Counted from the first letter of the stretch, positions 14,001 through 26,247 are shown. The stretch: 64,000 nt of DNA from Meconema thalassinum (GCA_946902985.2 OX336397.1:152823890-152887889), one strand, 5' to 3'. Numbers and translations are program-made. The notes: generated by a model not told the origin, from the sequence alone.

Positions 14001-17000
14001 ATTATGGTGTTTGAAGCTATTTTCCGCGCTCTCTATATGACAGCCCTAGGGCCACCCCAGGGTAACGGGGTTAATAAGGGGTGGACATACATTATGGTGT
14101 TTGAAGCTATTTTCTGTGCTCACTATATGACAGCCCTAGGGCCACCCCAGGGTAACGGGGTTAATAAGGGGTGGACATACATTATGGTGTTTGAAGCTAT
14201 TTTCTGCGCTCCCTATATGACAGCCCTAGGGCCACCCCAGGGTAACGGGGTTAATAAGGGGTGGACATACATTATGGTGTTTGAAGCTATTTTCTGCGCC
14301 CCCTATATGACAGCACTAGGGCCACCCCTGGGTAACGGGGTTAATAAGGGGTGGACATACATTATGGTGTTTGAAGCTATTTTCTGCGCTCCCTATATGA
14401 CAGCCCTAGGGCCATCCCAGGGTAACGGGGTTAATAAGGGGTGGACATACATTATGGTGTTTGAAGCTATTTTCTGCGCTCCCTATATGACAGCCCTAGG
14501 GCCACCCCTGGGTAACGGGGTTAATAAGGGGAGGACATACATTATGGTGTTTGAAGCTATTTTCTGCGCCCCCTATATGACAGCCCTAGGGCCACCCCTG
14601 GGTAACGGGGTTAATAAGGGGTGGACATACATTATGGTGTTTGAAGCTATTTTCTGCGCTCACTATATGACAGCCCTAGGGCCACCCCTAGGTAACGGGG
14701 TTAATAAGGGGTGGACATACATTATGGTGTTTGAAGCTATTTTCTGCGCTCCCTATATGACAGCCCTAGGGCCACCCCTGGGTAACGGGGTTAATAAGGG
14801 GAGGACATACATTATGGTGTTTGAAGCTATTTTCTGCGCCCCCTATATGACAGCCCTAGGGCCACCCCTGGGTAACGGGGTTAATAAGGGGTGGACATAC
14901 ATTATGGTGTTTGAAGCTATTTTCTGCGCTCACTATATGACAGCCCTAGGGCCACCCCTAGGTAACGGGGTTAATAAGGGGTGGACATACATTATGGTGT
15001 TTGAAGCTATTTTCTGCGCTCCCTATATGACAGCCCTAGGGCCACCCCTGGGTAACGGGGTTAATGAGGGGTGGACATACATTATGGTGTTTGAAGCTAT
15101 TTTCTGCGCTCCCTATATGACAGCCCTAGGGCCACCCCAGGGTAACGGGGTTAATAAGGGGTGGTCATACATTATGGTGTTTGAAGCTATTTTCTGCGCT
15201 CCCTATATGACAGCCCTAGGGCCACCCCTGGGTAACGGGGTTAATAAGGGGAGGACATACATTATGGTGTTTGAAGCTATTTTCTGCGCTCCCTATATGA
15301 CAGCCCTAGGGCCACCCCTGGGTAACGGGGTTAATAAGGGGTGGACATACATTATGGTGTTTGAAGCTATTTTCTGCGCCCCCTATATGACAGCCCTAGG
15401 GCCACCCCAGGGTAACGGGGTTAATAAGGGGTGGACATACATTATGGTGTTTGAAGCTATTTTCTGCGCACCCTATATGACAGCCCTAGGGCCACCCCAG
15501 GGTAACGGGGTTAATAAGGGGTGGACATACATTATGGTGTTTGAAGCTATTTTCTGCGCCCCCCATATGACAGCCCTAGGACCGCCCCTGGGTAACGGGG
15601 TTAATAAGGGGTGGACATACATTATGGTGTTTGAAGCTATTTTCTGCGCCCCCTATATGACAGCCCTAGGGCCACCCCTGGGTAACGGGGTTAATAAGGG
15701 GTGGACATACATTATGGTGTTTGAAGCTATTTTCTGCGCCCCCTATATGACAGCCCTAGGGCCACCCCTGGGTAACGGGGTTAATAAGGGGTGGACACAC
15801 ATTATGGTGTTTGAAGCTATTTTCTGCGCTCCCTATATGACAGCCCTAGGGTCACCCCTGGGTAACGGGGTTAATAAGGGGTGGACATACATTATGGTGT
15901 TTGAAGCTATTTTCTGCGCTCCCTATATGACAGCCCTAGGGCCACCCCTGGGTAACGGGGTTAATAAGGGGTGGACATACATTATGGTGTTTGAAGCTAT
16001 TTTCTGCGCCCCCTATATGACAGCCCTAGGGCCACCCCTGGGTAACGGGGTTAATAAGGGGTGGACACACATTATGGTGTTTGAAGCTATTTTCTGCGCT
16101 CCCTATATGACAGCCCTAGGGCCACCCCTGGGTAACGGGGTTAATAAGGGGAGGACATACATTATGGTGTTTGAAGCTATTTTCTGCGCTCCCTATATGA
16201 CAGCCCTAGGGCCACCCCTGGGTAACGGGGTTAATAAGGGGAGGACATACATTATGGTGTTTGAAGCTATTTTCTGCGCCCCCTATATGACAGCCCTAGG
16301 GCCACCCCTGGGTAACGGGGTTAATAAGGGGTGGACATACATTATGGTGTTTGAAGCTATTTTCTGCGCCCCCTATATGACAGCCCTAGGGCCACCCCAG
16401 GGTAACGGGGTTAATAAGGGGTGGACATACATTATGGTGTTTGAAGCTATTTTCTGCGCTCCCTATATGACAGCCCTAGGGCCACCCCTGGGTAACGGGG
16501 TTAATAAGGGGTGGACATACATTATAGTGTTTGAAGCTATTTTCTGCGCTCCCTGTATGACAGCCCTAGGGCCACCCCTGAGTAACGGGGTTAATAAGAG
16601 GTGGACATACATTATAGTGTTTGAAGCTATTTTCTGCGCTCCCTATATGACAGCCCTAGGGCCGCCCCTGAGTAACGGGGTTAATAAGGGGTGGGCATAC
16701 ATTATGGTGTTTGAAGCTATTTTCTGCGCTCCCTGTATGACAGCCCTAGGGCCACCCCTGGGTAACGGGGTTAATAAGGGGAGGTCATACATTATGGTGT
16801 TTGAAGCTATTTTCTGCGCCCCCTATATGACAGCCCTAGGGCCACCCCTGGGTAACGGGGTTAATAAGAGGTGGACATACATTATAGTGTTTGAAGCTAT
16901 TTTCTGCGCTCCCTATATGACAGCCCTAGGGCCGCCCCTGAGTAACGGGGTTAATAAGGGGTGGACATACATTATGGTGTTTGAAGCTATTTTCTGCGCT

Positions 17001-18815
17001 CCCTATATGACAGCCCTAGGGCCACCCCTGGGTAACGGGGTTAATAAGGGGTGGACATACATTTTGGTGTTTGAAGCTATTTTCTGCGCTCCCTATATGA
17101 CAGCCCTAGGGCCACCCCTGGGTAACGAGGTTAATAAGGGGTGGACATACATTATGGTGTTTGAAGCTATTTTCTGCGCTCCCTGTATGACAGCCCCAGG
17201 GCCACCCCTGGGTAACGGGGTTAATAAGGGGTGGACATACATTATGGTGTTTGAAGCTATTTTCTGCGCTCCCTATATGACAGCCCTAGGGCCACCCCAG
17301 GGTAACGGGGTTAATAAGGGGGTGGACATACATTATGGTGTTTGAAGCTATTTTCTGCGCTCCCTATATGACAGCCCTAGGGCCACCCCTGAGTAACGGG
17401 GTTAATAAGGGGTGGTCATACATTATGGTGTTTGAAGCTATTTTCTGCGCCCCTATATGACAGCCCTAGGGCCACCTTTGGGTAACGGGGTTAATAAGGG
17501 TTGGACATACATTATGGTGTTTGAAGCTATTCTCTGCGCTCCCTATATGACAGCCCTAGGGCCACCCCTGGGTAACGGGGTTAATAAGGGGGGGACATAC
17601 ATTATGGTGTTTGAAGCTATTTTCTGCGCTCTCTATATGACAGCCCTAGGGCCACCCCTGGGTAACGGGGTTAATAAGGGGTGGACATACATTATGGTGT
17701 TTGAAGCTATTTTCTGCGCCCCCTATATGACAGCCCTAGGGCCACCCCTGGGTAACGGGGTTAATAAGGGTTGGACATACATTATAGTGTTTGAAGCTAT
17801 TTTCTGCGCTCCCTATATGACAGCCCTAGGGCCACCCCTGAGTAACGGGGTTAATAAGGGTTGGACATACATTATAGTGTTTGAAGCTATTTTCTGCGCT
17901 CTCTATATGACAGCCCTAGGGCCACCCCTGGGTAACGGGGTTAATAAGGGGTGGACATACATTATGGTGTTTGAAGCTATTTTCTGCGCCCCCTATATGA
18001 CAGCCCTAGGGCCACCCCTGGGTAACGGGGTTAATAAGGGTTGGACATACATTATAGTGTTTGAAGCTATTTTCTGCGCTCCCTATATGACAGCCCTAGG
18101 GCCACCCCTAGGTAACGGGGTTAATAAGGGGTGGACATACATTATATTGTTTGAAGCTATTTTCTGCGCTCCCTATATGACAGCCCTAGGGCCACCCCTG
18201 GGTAACGGGGTTAATAAGGGGTGGACACACATTATGGTGTTTGAAGCTATTTTCTGCGCTCTCTATATGGCAGCCCTAGGGCCACCCCTGGGTAACGGGG
18301 TTAATAAGGGGTGGACATACATTATGGTGTTTGAAGCTATTTTCTGCGCCCCCCATATGACAGCCCTAGGGCCGCCCCTGAGTAACGGGGTTAATAAGGG
18401 GTGGACATACATTATGGTGTTTGAAGCTATTTTCTGCGCTCCCTATATGACAGCCCTAGGGCCACCCCTGGGTAACGGGGTTAATAAGGGGTGGACATAC
18501 ATTATGGTGTTTGAAGCTATTTTCTGCGCCCCCTATATGACAGCCCTAGGGCCACCCCAGGGTAACGGGGTTAATAAGGGGTGGACATACATTATGGTGT
18601 TTGAAGCTATTTTCTGCGCTCCCTATATGACAGCCCTAGGGCCACCCCTGGGTAACGGGGTTAATAAGGGGTGGACATACATTATGGTGTTTGAAGCTAT
18701 TTTCTGCGCCCCCTATATGACAGCCCTAGGGCCACCTCTGGGTAACGGGGTTAATAAGGGGAGGACATACATTATGGTGTTTGAAACCATTTTTATTGTT
18801 GCCTAAGTAAACGAA

Positions 18816-19494
18816 AGTTCGATGCTTTTCAGTCGGTCAACACGATTGTACCAGAAAAGAGATGGGTTATTTATTCCCTAACCCTGAAAAATATTTACAT
18901 GACACTAATAAATACACTTGGATGACCAGATTCGATCGATGAAGACAACTGCTCTCACCAGGACACGCAAGACTCACATCAGGTAAGTTGCCTGTACAAT
19001 AAAACCTGGATTGACCATTTAACTACAATCTCATATTCACTCGCTACAGCTTCCCGGTCAATGCATGTGAGATTTTCGAAGTGAAATGCCATGTCCTGTG
19101 GTTTGGATTCCACGTAAAACGGAGGTCCCGTGGCTCATGATCTCAAGATTAACGGTCACGTTAAACTACAAGCTTCCTTTTCACTCTAAACAAGCATGAT
19201 GTAGGTCGATCACCACTTTCAGTATTTTATCAAAACATCACATCACATGGACTATAACTTACAAACATTAACGAGTTGAACTATCTCAACTAATACCGCA
19301 ACTCAAGAAGTGTACATATCGTAGCCTAAATATTTTCACCCATACATTCAGACATCATCTGACGATGATCGTTTGGTAATCCCAGAGTAGGCTGTATTCA
19401 CCAATCTCATGTAGGCCTATTTTTTTTTCAGGATTAGGGAATAACCCATCTCATGAGGGTACGATCGTGTTGACCGACTGAAAAGCATCAAACT
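18816..19494. mobile_element. TIR/foldback element beside the satellite edge
   Basis: Arms of about 70-77 bp at 18816-18892 and 19421-19494 are inverted copies; the outer ends read AGTTCGATGCTTTTCAGTCG and, on the other strand, AGTTTGATGCTTTTCAGTCG. Total length is about 680 bp with no transposase, so it is a MITE-like or foldback element. I see no clear target duplication and cannot assign a superfamily. Its left end lies about 20 bp from the last satellite monomer. A truncated SINE sits inside. Confidence 0.75.
19052..19185 (+). mobile_element. 5'-truncated SINE copy
   Basis: This stretch (GGTCAATGCATGTGAGATTT onward, through GAGGTCCCGTGGCTCATGAT) matches the body of the longer SINE at 42896-43085 with a few substitutions, but lacks the tRNA-like head with box A. 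It lies inside the 680-bp TIR element, so it is either a later insertion or was carried by it. Confidence 0.75.
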
Positions 19495-20751
19495 CTCGAG
19501 TAGACATACATAAAGAGAAGGAGTCCATGTAGTATTGATACGGTACCGTAGGCTACTCAGAATGATATGGGTATAAGGTTAGCCTACGTCATGTTGGTCT
19601 ACTTGTTCCATTTGAGCGGTTTGGATATCTTGGTCATTTAGCTCCGTGTTCTTCGGTGTGTGTATAATTTAATAATCTGTGTTACAGAGGTGTCTGTATT
19701 ACGGTAGAGTGTGTGTATTTTTAATTTAGGTGAATATTGGGCCCGAAGATAGGACCCATCCTGGTAATTGCCTGGAGTAGAATTGGGCATAATAAAATAA
19801 AAGAATGACAGATATTTTCTGTATTGTGTTAGAAATGCATCCATTATATTACAATTTTTCTTACACCGTGCCTGTTTATCATCGGTGGGTCGTGGTTGTT
19901 TTACGGACGCGTTGCTAGCAATATCGTCAAAGGGTTCGTGTCTTTGATGAACCAAGCGGCGGAATATTACGATCAGAGAATTTTCAGCTCCATGTTGGGA
20001 TATTTGAAATGCCCTCTAATGACGTGACTGCATTTAATAACAATAATAACTTAATATTATTATTATACAGTCGTAGTTTTGCCTGTGTGGATAATTTTAC
20101 AATATTTAATTGTCGAAGTTACACAGGCTTAAATGTGTAACTAGTAACTGCTTTATGATGGCAACTATGCAAGTCATCCACTAATTGTATTTATACATTT
20201 GTAAGGACCTTTCAGTTCTTTACGTTCAATTTTCTTCAATGTGGGAGTTTTTGTTATTTTCATTTGAAGTGGGTTCCTTTTAACACGAGGAGGAACTAAA
20301 TTATTCTGTTTTCTGAAAATCACAGCATTCAGTCGCTGACAATATCTTACTCGTGCACTAACTTGACTTTGCTTTACGATGATAATTTTGTAATGAAATT
20401 TAGTGTCGGACAATTATATTTATTCCGCGTGCCCCATCACATTGTGCTCAGGTTTGTGTATAGCCTACATAGGAATAGAGAAACCAATTGGTTGCCTTAT
20501 TTCACTGCTCCACAAGCTGGCACCAGTAATTCCTCATTCGATTAATATTTTACTCGACATTAAATATCCTAACTCATATCTTATAAAGTTAAGTCGAGTG
20601 TCATTGTCGAATACCGTACGTTTGTTGTTAACTTCTTCTCACTGTGCACCTGGAGGGTTATATTTGCATTACCAAGAGCCTAACTTGAATTCGGTGTTCT
20701 GAAATTAATTCATTTCATGTGTTATATATGATAATGATTTGTGTTTTCTAG
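19495..20751. other. Intergenic or 5' UTR intron, nothing recognised
   Basis: AT-rich sequence with only short chance ORFs on both strands. A good splice acceptor (TGTGTTTTCTAG) ends this stretch at 20751, just upstream of the first coding exon of the gene at 20765, so part of it may be a 5' UTR intron. Confidence 0.5.
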
Positions 20752-20815
20752 CTTCCTGAACATTATGGACCAACAACCATTAATTAAGAGTGAGCCGGAT
20801 GAATTCCTTAATATT
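20752..20815 (+). CDS. Coding exon 1, zinc-finger-type gene N-terminus
   Basis: An acceptor-like TTTTCTAG precedes CTTCCTGAACATT and an ATG at 20765. The exon codes for 17 residues starting MDQQPLIKSEPDEF and stops in phase 0 at a donor ATT|GTGAGT (20816). The IKSEPDE stretch is a SUMO-acceptor type motif (hydrophobic-K-x-E). Short N-terminal exons of this kind, each with such a motif, are in my experience usual at the front of insect C2H2 zinc-finger genes; that part is family knowledge. No zinc-finger exon is visible in the window, so the gene is partial and the assignment is inferred. It has no recognisable paralogue elsewhere in the window. Together exons 1-4 give about 103 residues. Confidence 0.55.
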
Positions 20816-20979
20816 GTGAGTATTATTTAATTCATATATCCTGCAACAAGATGTGCTCGACAAACTTGTTACCAAATAGGAGGCTAACCAGTATGTTTTT
20901 TTTATTGTTACACGTAACTTATAACTGTTATTCTGTCGGTATGTTTTATGTTGGGTCATAATTGTATAATTCTTTCTAG

Positions 20980-21078
20980 GAGTCAAAAGACCAATTACCC
21001 ACTTCTAACCTGCTGGATGAATCTTGTGATATATTTGAATACGAAAACACGGCGGTCAAGGTGGAACATCAAATAGAG
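20980..21078 (+). CDS. Coding exon 2, same gene
   Basis: Acceptor TTCTTTCTAG ends at 20979. The 99-nt exon is open in phase 0 in and out (33 codons) and continues the frame of exon 1. It is acidic and holds TAVKVEHQIE, a second hydrophobic-K-x-E motif. The donor is GAG|GTGATC, weaker than consensus, which is the least certain border of the four. A SINE lies 30 bp downstream in the intron. Confidence 0.5.
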
Positions 21079-21107
21079 GTGATCACAGATTCTTTATTTC
21101 CTTTCTA

Positions 21108-21320
21108 ATAGGCGGCTTCGGTGACGTAGTTGGTAGCATGCTGAGCTTCTATGCCCAAGATCGCGGGTTCAAACCCGGCCGATGTCGTCGGATTTTTTAA
21201 GAGCGTTATAAATCCCTCAGTGTGCCTTTCTTCGGAGCGGAAGTAAAGCCGGCGGTCCGGTGTCATAGATTTATGCCATGATAAAGAACCTTCCACTAAT
21301 TTCACTTGTGTGTAGCTAAA
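21108..21320 (+). mobile_element. tRNA-derived SINE, plus orientation
   Basis: The head GGCGGCTTCGGTGACGTAGT has a box A-like segment and GGTTCAAACCC (about 21167-21177) is a good box B, followed by a family-specific body (AAGTAAAGCCGGCGGTCC). An inverted copy of the same family lies at 21880-22066. It lies in the intron after exon 2. Confidence 0.75.
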
Positions 21321-21488
21321 TTAAAAGTTTAATTTGACTAACACTCTTAGGTTCCATCTTTCGTCACCAGGAGCCGACTGCGGTGGCATCTAGTAGCGAA
21401 GTTCAGAACTAGTTGGTCGTTGGCGGTAGCGTTTGGTAGCAAAAGTGGGAACTACTTGGAAATTCAATGTCTGCAGTCCTTACTTGAA

Positions 21489-21621
21489 TTGAAAACAGAT
21501 AACACACACTAATACAGCCATCGCAATTGACAGCGGTTATCAGACAGATTCTACACACACCCAAAGTACACGGGGCTACATAACCGCGTTGTCGCAGCCC
21601 CTTAACTGACGAACGAACCAT
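21489..21621 (-). mobile_element. Dispersed retroposon fragment (GCTGCGACAACGCGG family)
   Basis: On the minus strand this reads TTAAGGGGCTGCGACAACGC followed by a GTCTGATAACC segment. Related copies occur at about 41985-42070, 42450-42560 and 59398-59449. In the + direction it ends in GAACGAACC, and the 59.4-kb copy carries an (AACC)n end, suggesting a retroposon with a simple-repeat tail. The autonomous partner is not visible. Confidence 0.6.
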
Positions 21622-21879
21622 CTTTTCTAATTTATTTATTTATTTATCGTATAACTTTTAGTGCCGGGAGTCTCCAAGGACATGTTCGGCTTGCCAGAGG
21701 CTGTAGTTGCTTCAAGTGGACATCCATAGGGTGAGCTACAAGTTGCGTTCAATTTCAAATAGTTCCAACTTTCGCTACCAGGTGTCACTGATACCTAGTG
21801 GTGAATGTTGGAACTTTGATATAACGTTCCAACGAAACATAACCTTGAAATTTAACTTCACACTAGTTTAGTCTGTGGA

Positions 21880-22066
21880 GGGATCTTTTACATGCCGTAA
21901 ATCTATGACATGGGACCGCCAGCTTTACTTTCCCTCCAAAGGGAGGCATATTGAGCGTTTTTTAACGCTCTTAAAAATATGACTACTTCGGCCAGGTTTG
22001 AACCCGTGATCTTGGGAATAGAAGCTCAGCATGCTACCAACTACGCCACCGAAGCCGCTAAAGCTC
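21880..22066 (-). mobile_element. tRNA-derived SINE, minus orientation
   Basis: Inverted relative of the SINE at 21108: box B appears as GGTTTGAACCC on the + strand (about 21985-21997) and the head as CTACGCCACCGAAGCCGCT. The two copies form an inverted pair about 560 bp apart within one intron and could pair in a transcript. Confidence 0.75.
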
Positions 22067-23350
22067 TGCGCAGTGTATTGTTCTGAAAGCTTTAGGTGTT
22101 CTGTGAATACTTATCACTTTCTGCAAACTGTGTCTTGTTATGTTTTCTGAACGACAAATATGCCCCCTTTGCTGGCATTTGCAAGCACTGGGCCAGTAGC
22201 TGAATTCAAGGAGAAAATAAAAATCAAGAATGGGTACAAAATCAATGATTGTCTTCATGGAATTATTAAACATTAATGAGAATACTTTGCCAATTATCCC
22301 AACAGTTTAGGATGAGAAACACAGGAAAGCTGAGGTAGGGTGACCATTTGTATCAAAATAATAGTTCCTGCCCGCGAGACGCTAAACATGTGTGTTCTGG
22401 AGCGCATCGGGCTTCAACTGGAAATTTACATAATGAGATCAGTATCCGAACACTCACATGAACATGAATGCAAGGCTTGGGTTGACCTCCACTGCTTCAC
22501 ATGGCCAACAACTTGGTATTGACACTCACTTGATGACAGCCTTCACTGTTAGCTCTTACTGTAAGTAAGATGATGGCCCACCTTCTACCTTCATGACAGT
22601 CTCCAATGTTGCAGACATACTGTTAATTTGATGGCGAGGGTTTCTCGCTTCTTCTCGGAGTGTTGTACCGAAGAGAAAGAGTAATGTGGGTTGTTTTTGA
22701 CTGGCGCGAATTCATCTTGAAAGACACTCCAGATATGGTCTATGGCGCTGTGTCTCAGCCTTTATTGGACCGGGTCGGCAATTTCATTTAGAAAAACTCT
22801 TGTCTATAAAAATATTCATGTTCAGTTTTTTTTAATACATTGCGTAATCTTCGCAACGTCAATTGGTCATATATTATGATTTACAAGATAATTGGTATGC
22901 ATTGAAATTTCTAGTAGCTGCCACTGTTTTTACGAATAAATCTCGAATTCTTTCTTGTTCTCGTTTTATTTCTCTCTGCCTCAAGCATCTTTGATTTAAA
23001 CGGGTCTCAAGAGGGTAAAGCAATCACGATATTTATCAACGATGCTGGTCCTTATTAACATTCTATGGTAACTCTAAGTAACTGCATCTACGCCGTGAAG
23101 TCACAACGTACACACACGATGCTAGTAACAATATGCCAGCCCTAGGTTTGGCGAGTGTATACGAACTGAAATGCTTTCGGAAGTAAACTCCGCAAAATCT
23201 GTCAGGTTGATGTAACAAAGGTATGAATGTGGTTTTCAATTACCTTTGGTATGTTATTTTATTCCTTGATTTCTTAGTGCAAATCATCTGAAAAATATTA
23301 TTCCACCTACGCAAAGGATCGTATTTGTAAAACAAGTAATTTCTTTGCAG
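22067..23350. other. Intron sequence, nothing recognised
   Basis: Between the inverted SINE and exon 3 there are only short chance ORFs. The stretch ends in TTCTTTGCAG, a strong acceptor used by exon 3. Confidence 0.5.
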
Positions 23351-23452
23351 AATGATACAGACCACCACACGGATATTAAAATTGAGGAGTCTTCTATTCC
23401 TGAGCTCATTCCTATCGTAAAAAAGAAAACACCATCTGCTGATATGAATGAG
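23351..23452 (+). CDS. Coding exon 3, same gene
   Basis: The exon lies between TTTGCAG (ending 23350) and a perfect donor GAG|GTAAGT at 23453. It is 102 nt, 34 codons, phase 0 on both sides, and in frame with exon 2. It encodes DIKIEES (a third hydrophobic-K-x-E motif) and a basic VKKKTP patch that could be a nuclear localisation signal. Nothing else in the local ORFs has borders of this quality. Confidence 0.6.
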
Positions 23453-24061
23453 GTAAGTATCATTATGCCTCTTTAAAAGACATCTCCTCATCACTTAATA
23501 GCATTTCAAGATAAGGAGTGGTACTTTTACAGTTGTGTTGATAACAAAACTGCTTGGTTGTTATTTGTACTGCCAGCACAATCCATTTAGATTGAAGGAC
23601 TGCGAATTGAAATTTCTGTTCCATGCGATACTTCTACCTGCGACCGCCGCCTTTGTGCGATGTTGCTCTGATCACTGAGCTACTGGGGGATGAATCTTAT
23701 ATGTCATTTAGAAAGGTACATTATGTGAAGCTAGCATATGTTTGCCACAATCACGTTTTACTAGTTGCCCACAATGTGCTCCCGTACTCTAGCAGACGTA
23801 TAATTCCTGTACTTAGCATCATAAAATAGCAACAGTATTGATGTTACATACTCTATAATAGCCTCCCTCTAAGGATTATGACCACTCATCTGTATAATGT
23901 TCATCTCTAGCAGTAAGATAAGATGTAAAGGACAATACGAAAATCGTTAAGCGTATAAATCTCCACTTCAGGCGAGCAGTGCTGTACAATTACATGGTGT
24001 GTTATGTGTGTAAATGTATAAGGTGATAGCACAGAAATAAATTATTCCATCTTATCCCTAG

Positions 24062-24120
24062 GTTGAGAAAGGAGAACTCCAGGAACGTGAAGGTGTTGGA
24101 AGTGGAAATCCATTAAATGA
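24062..24120 (+). CDS. Coding exon 4, same gene
   Basis: Acceptor TTATCCCTAG ends at 24061 and a perfect donor GTAAGT starts at 24121. The 59-nt exon enters in phase 0 and leaves after two bases of a codon. It codes for VEKGELQEREGVGSGNPLN, charged and without a fold I recognise. The next exon, expected in a compatible phase, was not found in the window. Confidence 0.55.
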
Positions 24121-25632
24121 GTAAGTGTTCAACATACATAAAATATTACGGTATCTCCCGCTTTAAGCGTGGATAGCTGTAAGTTTTAAAGTTCTGTTGG
24201 TAATGTCAGATGTGTCTCTTATTGTTTGTGTCTCGTCATTGAAGAGAGTCTTCTTAGCAGCCCACAAATTATCCTTTCTCGTTCTGAGTTCTCTCTGTCT
24301 TGAAGTATTTAAGAAACGTTTGTCAGTCTGTTGATGGGAGCTATTTCTGTCTTGTAGAAGTATGCTTGGAGGAAATACACTTGTCGCATGATAAGAATCT
24401 GAATGAGTCTTGTAAGGAACATCCATTACTTTAAACCCCTTCCACTGTGTCCTTACCCCCAAATGATTCTTCCGTAACCCATGCTAAAAGTGTAAATAGC
24501 TTCCTCCTAATCCAAAGTTGCAGGAAGTAAAATCCGATATGTTCTTACTTTTTCACAAGACCAGCTTACCCAGTGTGGGTAGACAAGACTTGTAGAGAGG
24601 GAAACATTGGGTAGACAGGTCCTGTAGAGTAGTACAATATAGTCTAATACATGCATAAAGTCTAACATGTGCTTTAAGTACTGTAAACCCAAACAATTAT
24701 CACTTTATGCAAGTACTTTATATATTGTATTATAGTATAAGTCAAGATATCTATCACTTGATACATGTGCTTTCAATATTGTATTATGGTATAGGTCAAG
24801 ACAACTATCACTAGATGCATGTGCTTTAAATTGTGTATTATAGTGTAGCGTCATGCATGTGAGAGTAAGCGGCAGGAGAATGCTGACGGCATGGATTGCA
24901 CTATATGCAAAGTATTTAATTAGAGACGCATTTATATTTAATATTACGCATACATATTACAATAATTTCCATTTTTGCGAGCAATTTACTTGCGATATTA
25001 AACACTCAGAAGGAATTTCTCGCTTTGTGTTGGCAGAAGTGCCAGAGCGCAACATAGCCTGAGGCGGCTTCATCCCTAGGCACGTTTATAACCAAGAGTG
25101 ACGGATCTATTTCATGATCCTTGGTGTGCGTTGTAGGCTATTTGAGCATATCACAATGTATGAAGTTTAAAAATGGACAATTTTGTTGATGCAAAGGAAC
25201 ATATCTGTAGCTATTATCTAGGAAACATGCGTTAAACGAAGACTTTGATCATTGGATGTTGTTAAACTTAATATATATTATCTATGTATAATACAGATAT
25301 AAATTATGTTAAACGTGTACTCCTAACGTTGTGAGTTTCTTCGCTCTCTTTGATTTAAGAGTGAACACTACAGCTTAAGGAGCCAGAACAATAACGATGT
25401 TATTATAATAACCGTGCCTACCTTAGATCGTGCACTACAATTATATACATTTACAAAAAACACACACATCTTTTTATTTGAGGCAAAGTTTAAAATTTAT
25501 AAAATTAAGGTCGTAACTATTTCTTATCTATTTTTCAAATTTTGGTTGTTTCCTTGTGCTGATCTTCATCGTTTGCCTCAAATTTCCCATGTTTTTACGA
25601 ATTTTTAGGCTTTTACTTTTTTAAAGTTGGTA
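24121..25632. other. Intron or intergenic, one short tandem repeat
   Basis: No gene is recognisable. 24640-24848 holds about three diverged copies of a 60-65 bp unit (GTATTATAGTATAAGTCAAG ... ACATGTGCTTT). The rest is AT-rich with only small chance ORFs. Confidence 0.5.
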
Positions 25633-26247
25633 TTAACCTTCATTCGGTTGCGCCCGCGGTAGATTACCGTCCAATTGAAAAGAACGCGCTTAGAGCTCCT
25701 CTGATAGTTACAAAGTTCGCAAAAGGCAAATGTATTCTCAAGGTACGATATCCTTCTCTAGATGACAGAGGAGTAGCTGTTCTTGATGGCGACGTTTTTG
25801 CTCAGTTGTTCATCAAAGTGCTAACGGCGCAGTCGAGCGGTAGACTACCGTCGCGCGCGACCGGAAGTGCAAATTGTTTTGCCTACCGTCCAAAACAAAA
25901 TGTTAGTATTTCCTCATTTCTAACACATGGCATTCACTATTGATAGCCCAGTTGCTCATTCTCTCCCCAACATCCAAACACAACACTATCTTTAAAGCTT
26001 TTTCATTTTTGCCACCACTGTTGTCGCTCCTATTATGGATTTTTTATTGAAAAGATATTTCTATATTTACACCTCTGTATGTCAATTACATGTTCGATCA
26101 ACCTCAATATTGCCATTGAAAGTGAAAAGGAACTCACAATTGAAAAACAAAAACAAAAAACAAAAAAATAACAAAACGGGAGGACGGTAGATTACCGTCG
26201 AGCGACCGCGTGTTTTACAGAAAGTGGCGCGACCGCAAGAAGGTTAA
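25633..26247. mobile_element. piggyBac-type MITE with TTAA ends
   Basis: The element is bounded by TTAA at 25633-25636 and 26244-26247, the target duplication used by piggyBac transposons. Ends inside TTAA read CCTTCATTCGGTTGCGCC and, from the other side, CCTTCTTGCGGTCGCGCC. The near-palindrome GGTAGATTACCGTC occurs close to both ends (about 25658 and 26174), with a variant GGTAGACTACCGTC near 25841. At 615 bp it has no transposase, so it is non-autonomous. Confidence 0.8.

Larger units (their letters stand above)
1..18793. repeat. 90-bp satellite array, about 208 monomers
   Basis: A head-to-tail array fills the first 18.8 kb and is cut by the window start, so the real array is longer. The monomer is 90 bp with few indels. 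It contains the palindrome CCCTAGGG (CCCCAGGG in a common variant) and a conserved ACGGGGTTAATAAGGGG core. Recurrent variants are GGGTGG/GGGAGG, CCCCTGGG/CCCCAGGG and TTATGG/TTATAG. Because 90 is divisible by 3, one frame stays open for long stretches (up to 2403 codons at 10134-17345); frames break only at rare 88-, 89- or 91-bp monomers or at a TTAATTAG stop variant. Many variants change the amino acid (Leu/Gln, Trp/Arg, Met/Ile, Leu/Pro), which argues against coding. Pericentromeric or heterochromatic location is inferred, not seen. Confidence 0.98.

Noticed and set aside
1..18793. CRISPR-like array
   Set aside because: The whole 90 bp is repeated with no unique spacers, and the context is eukaryotic.
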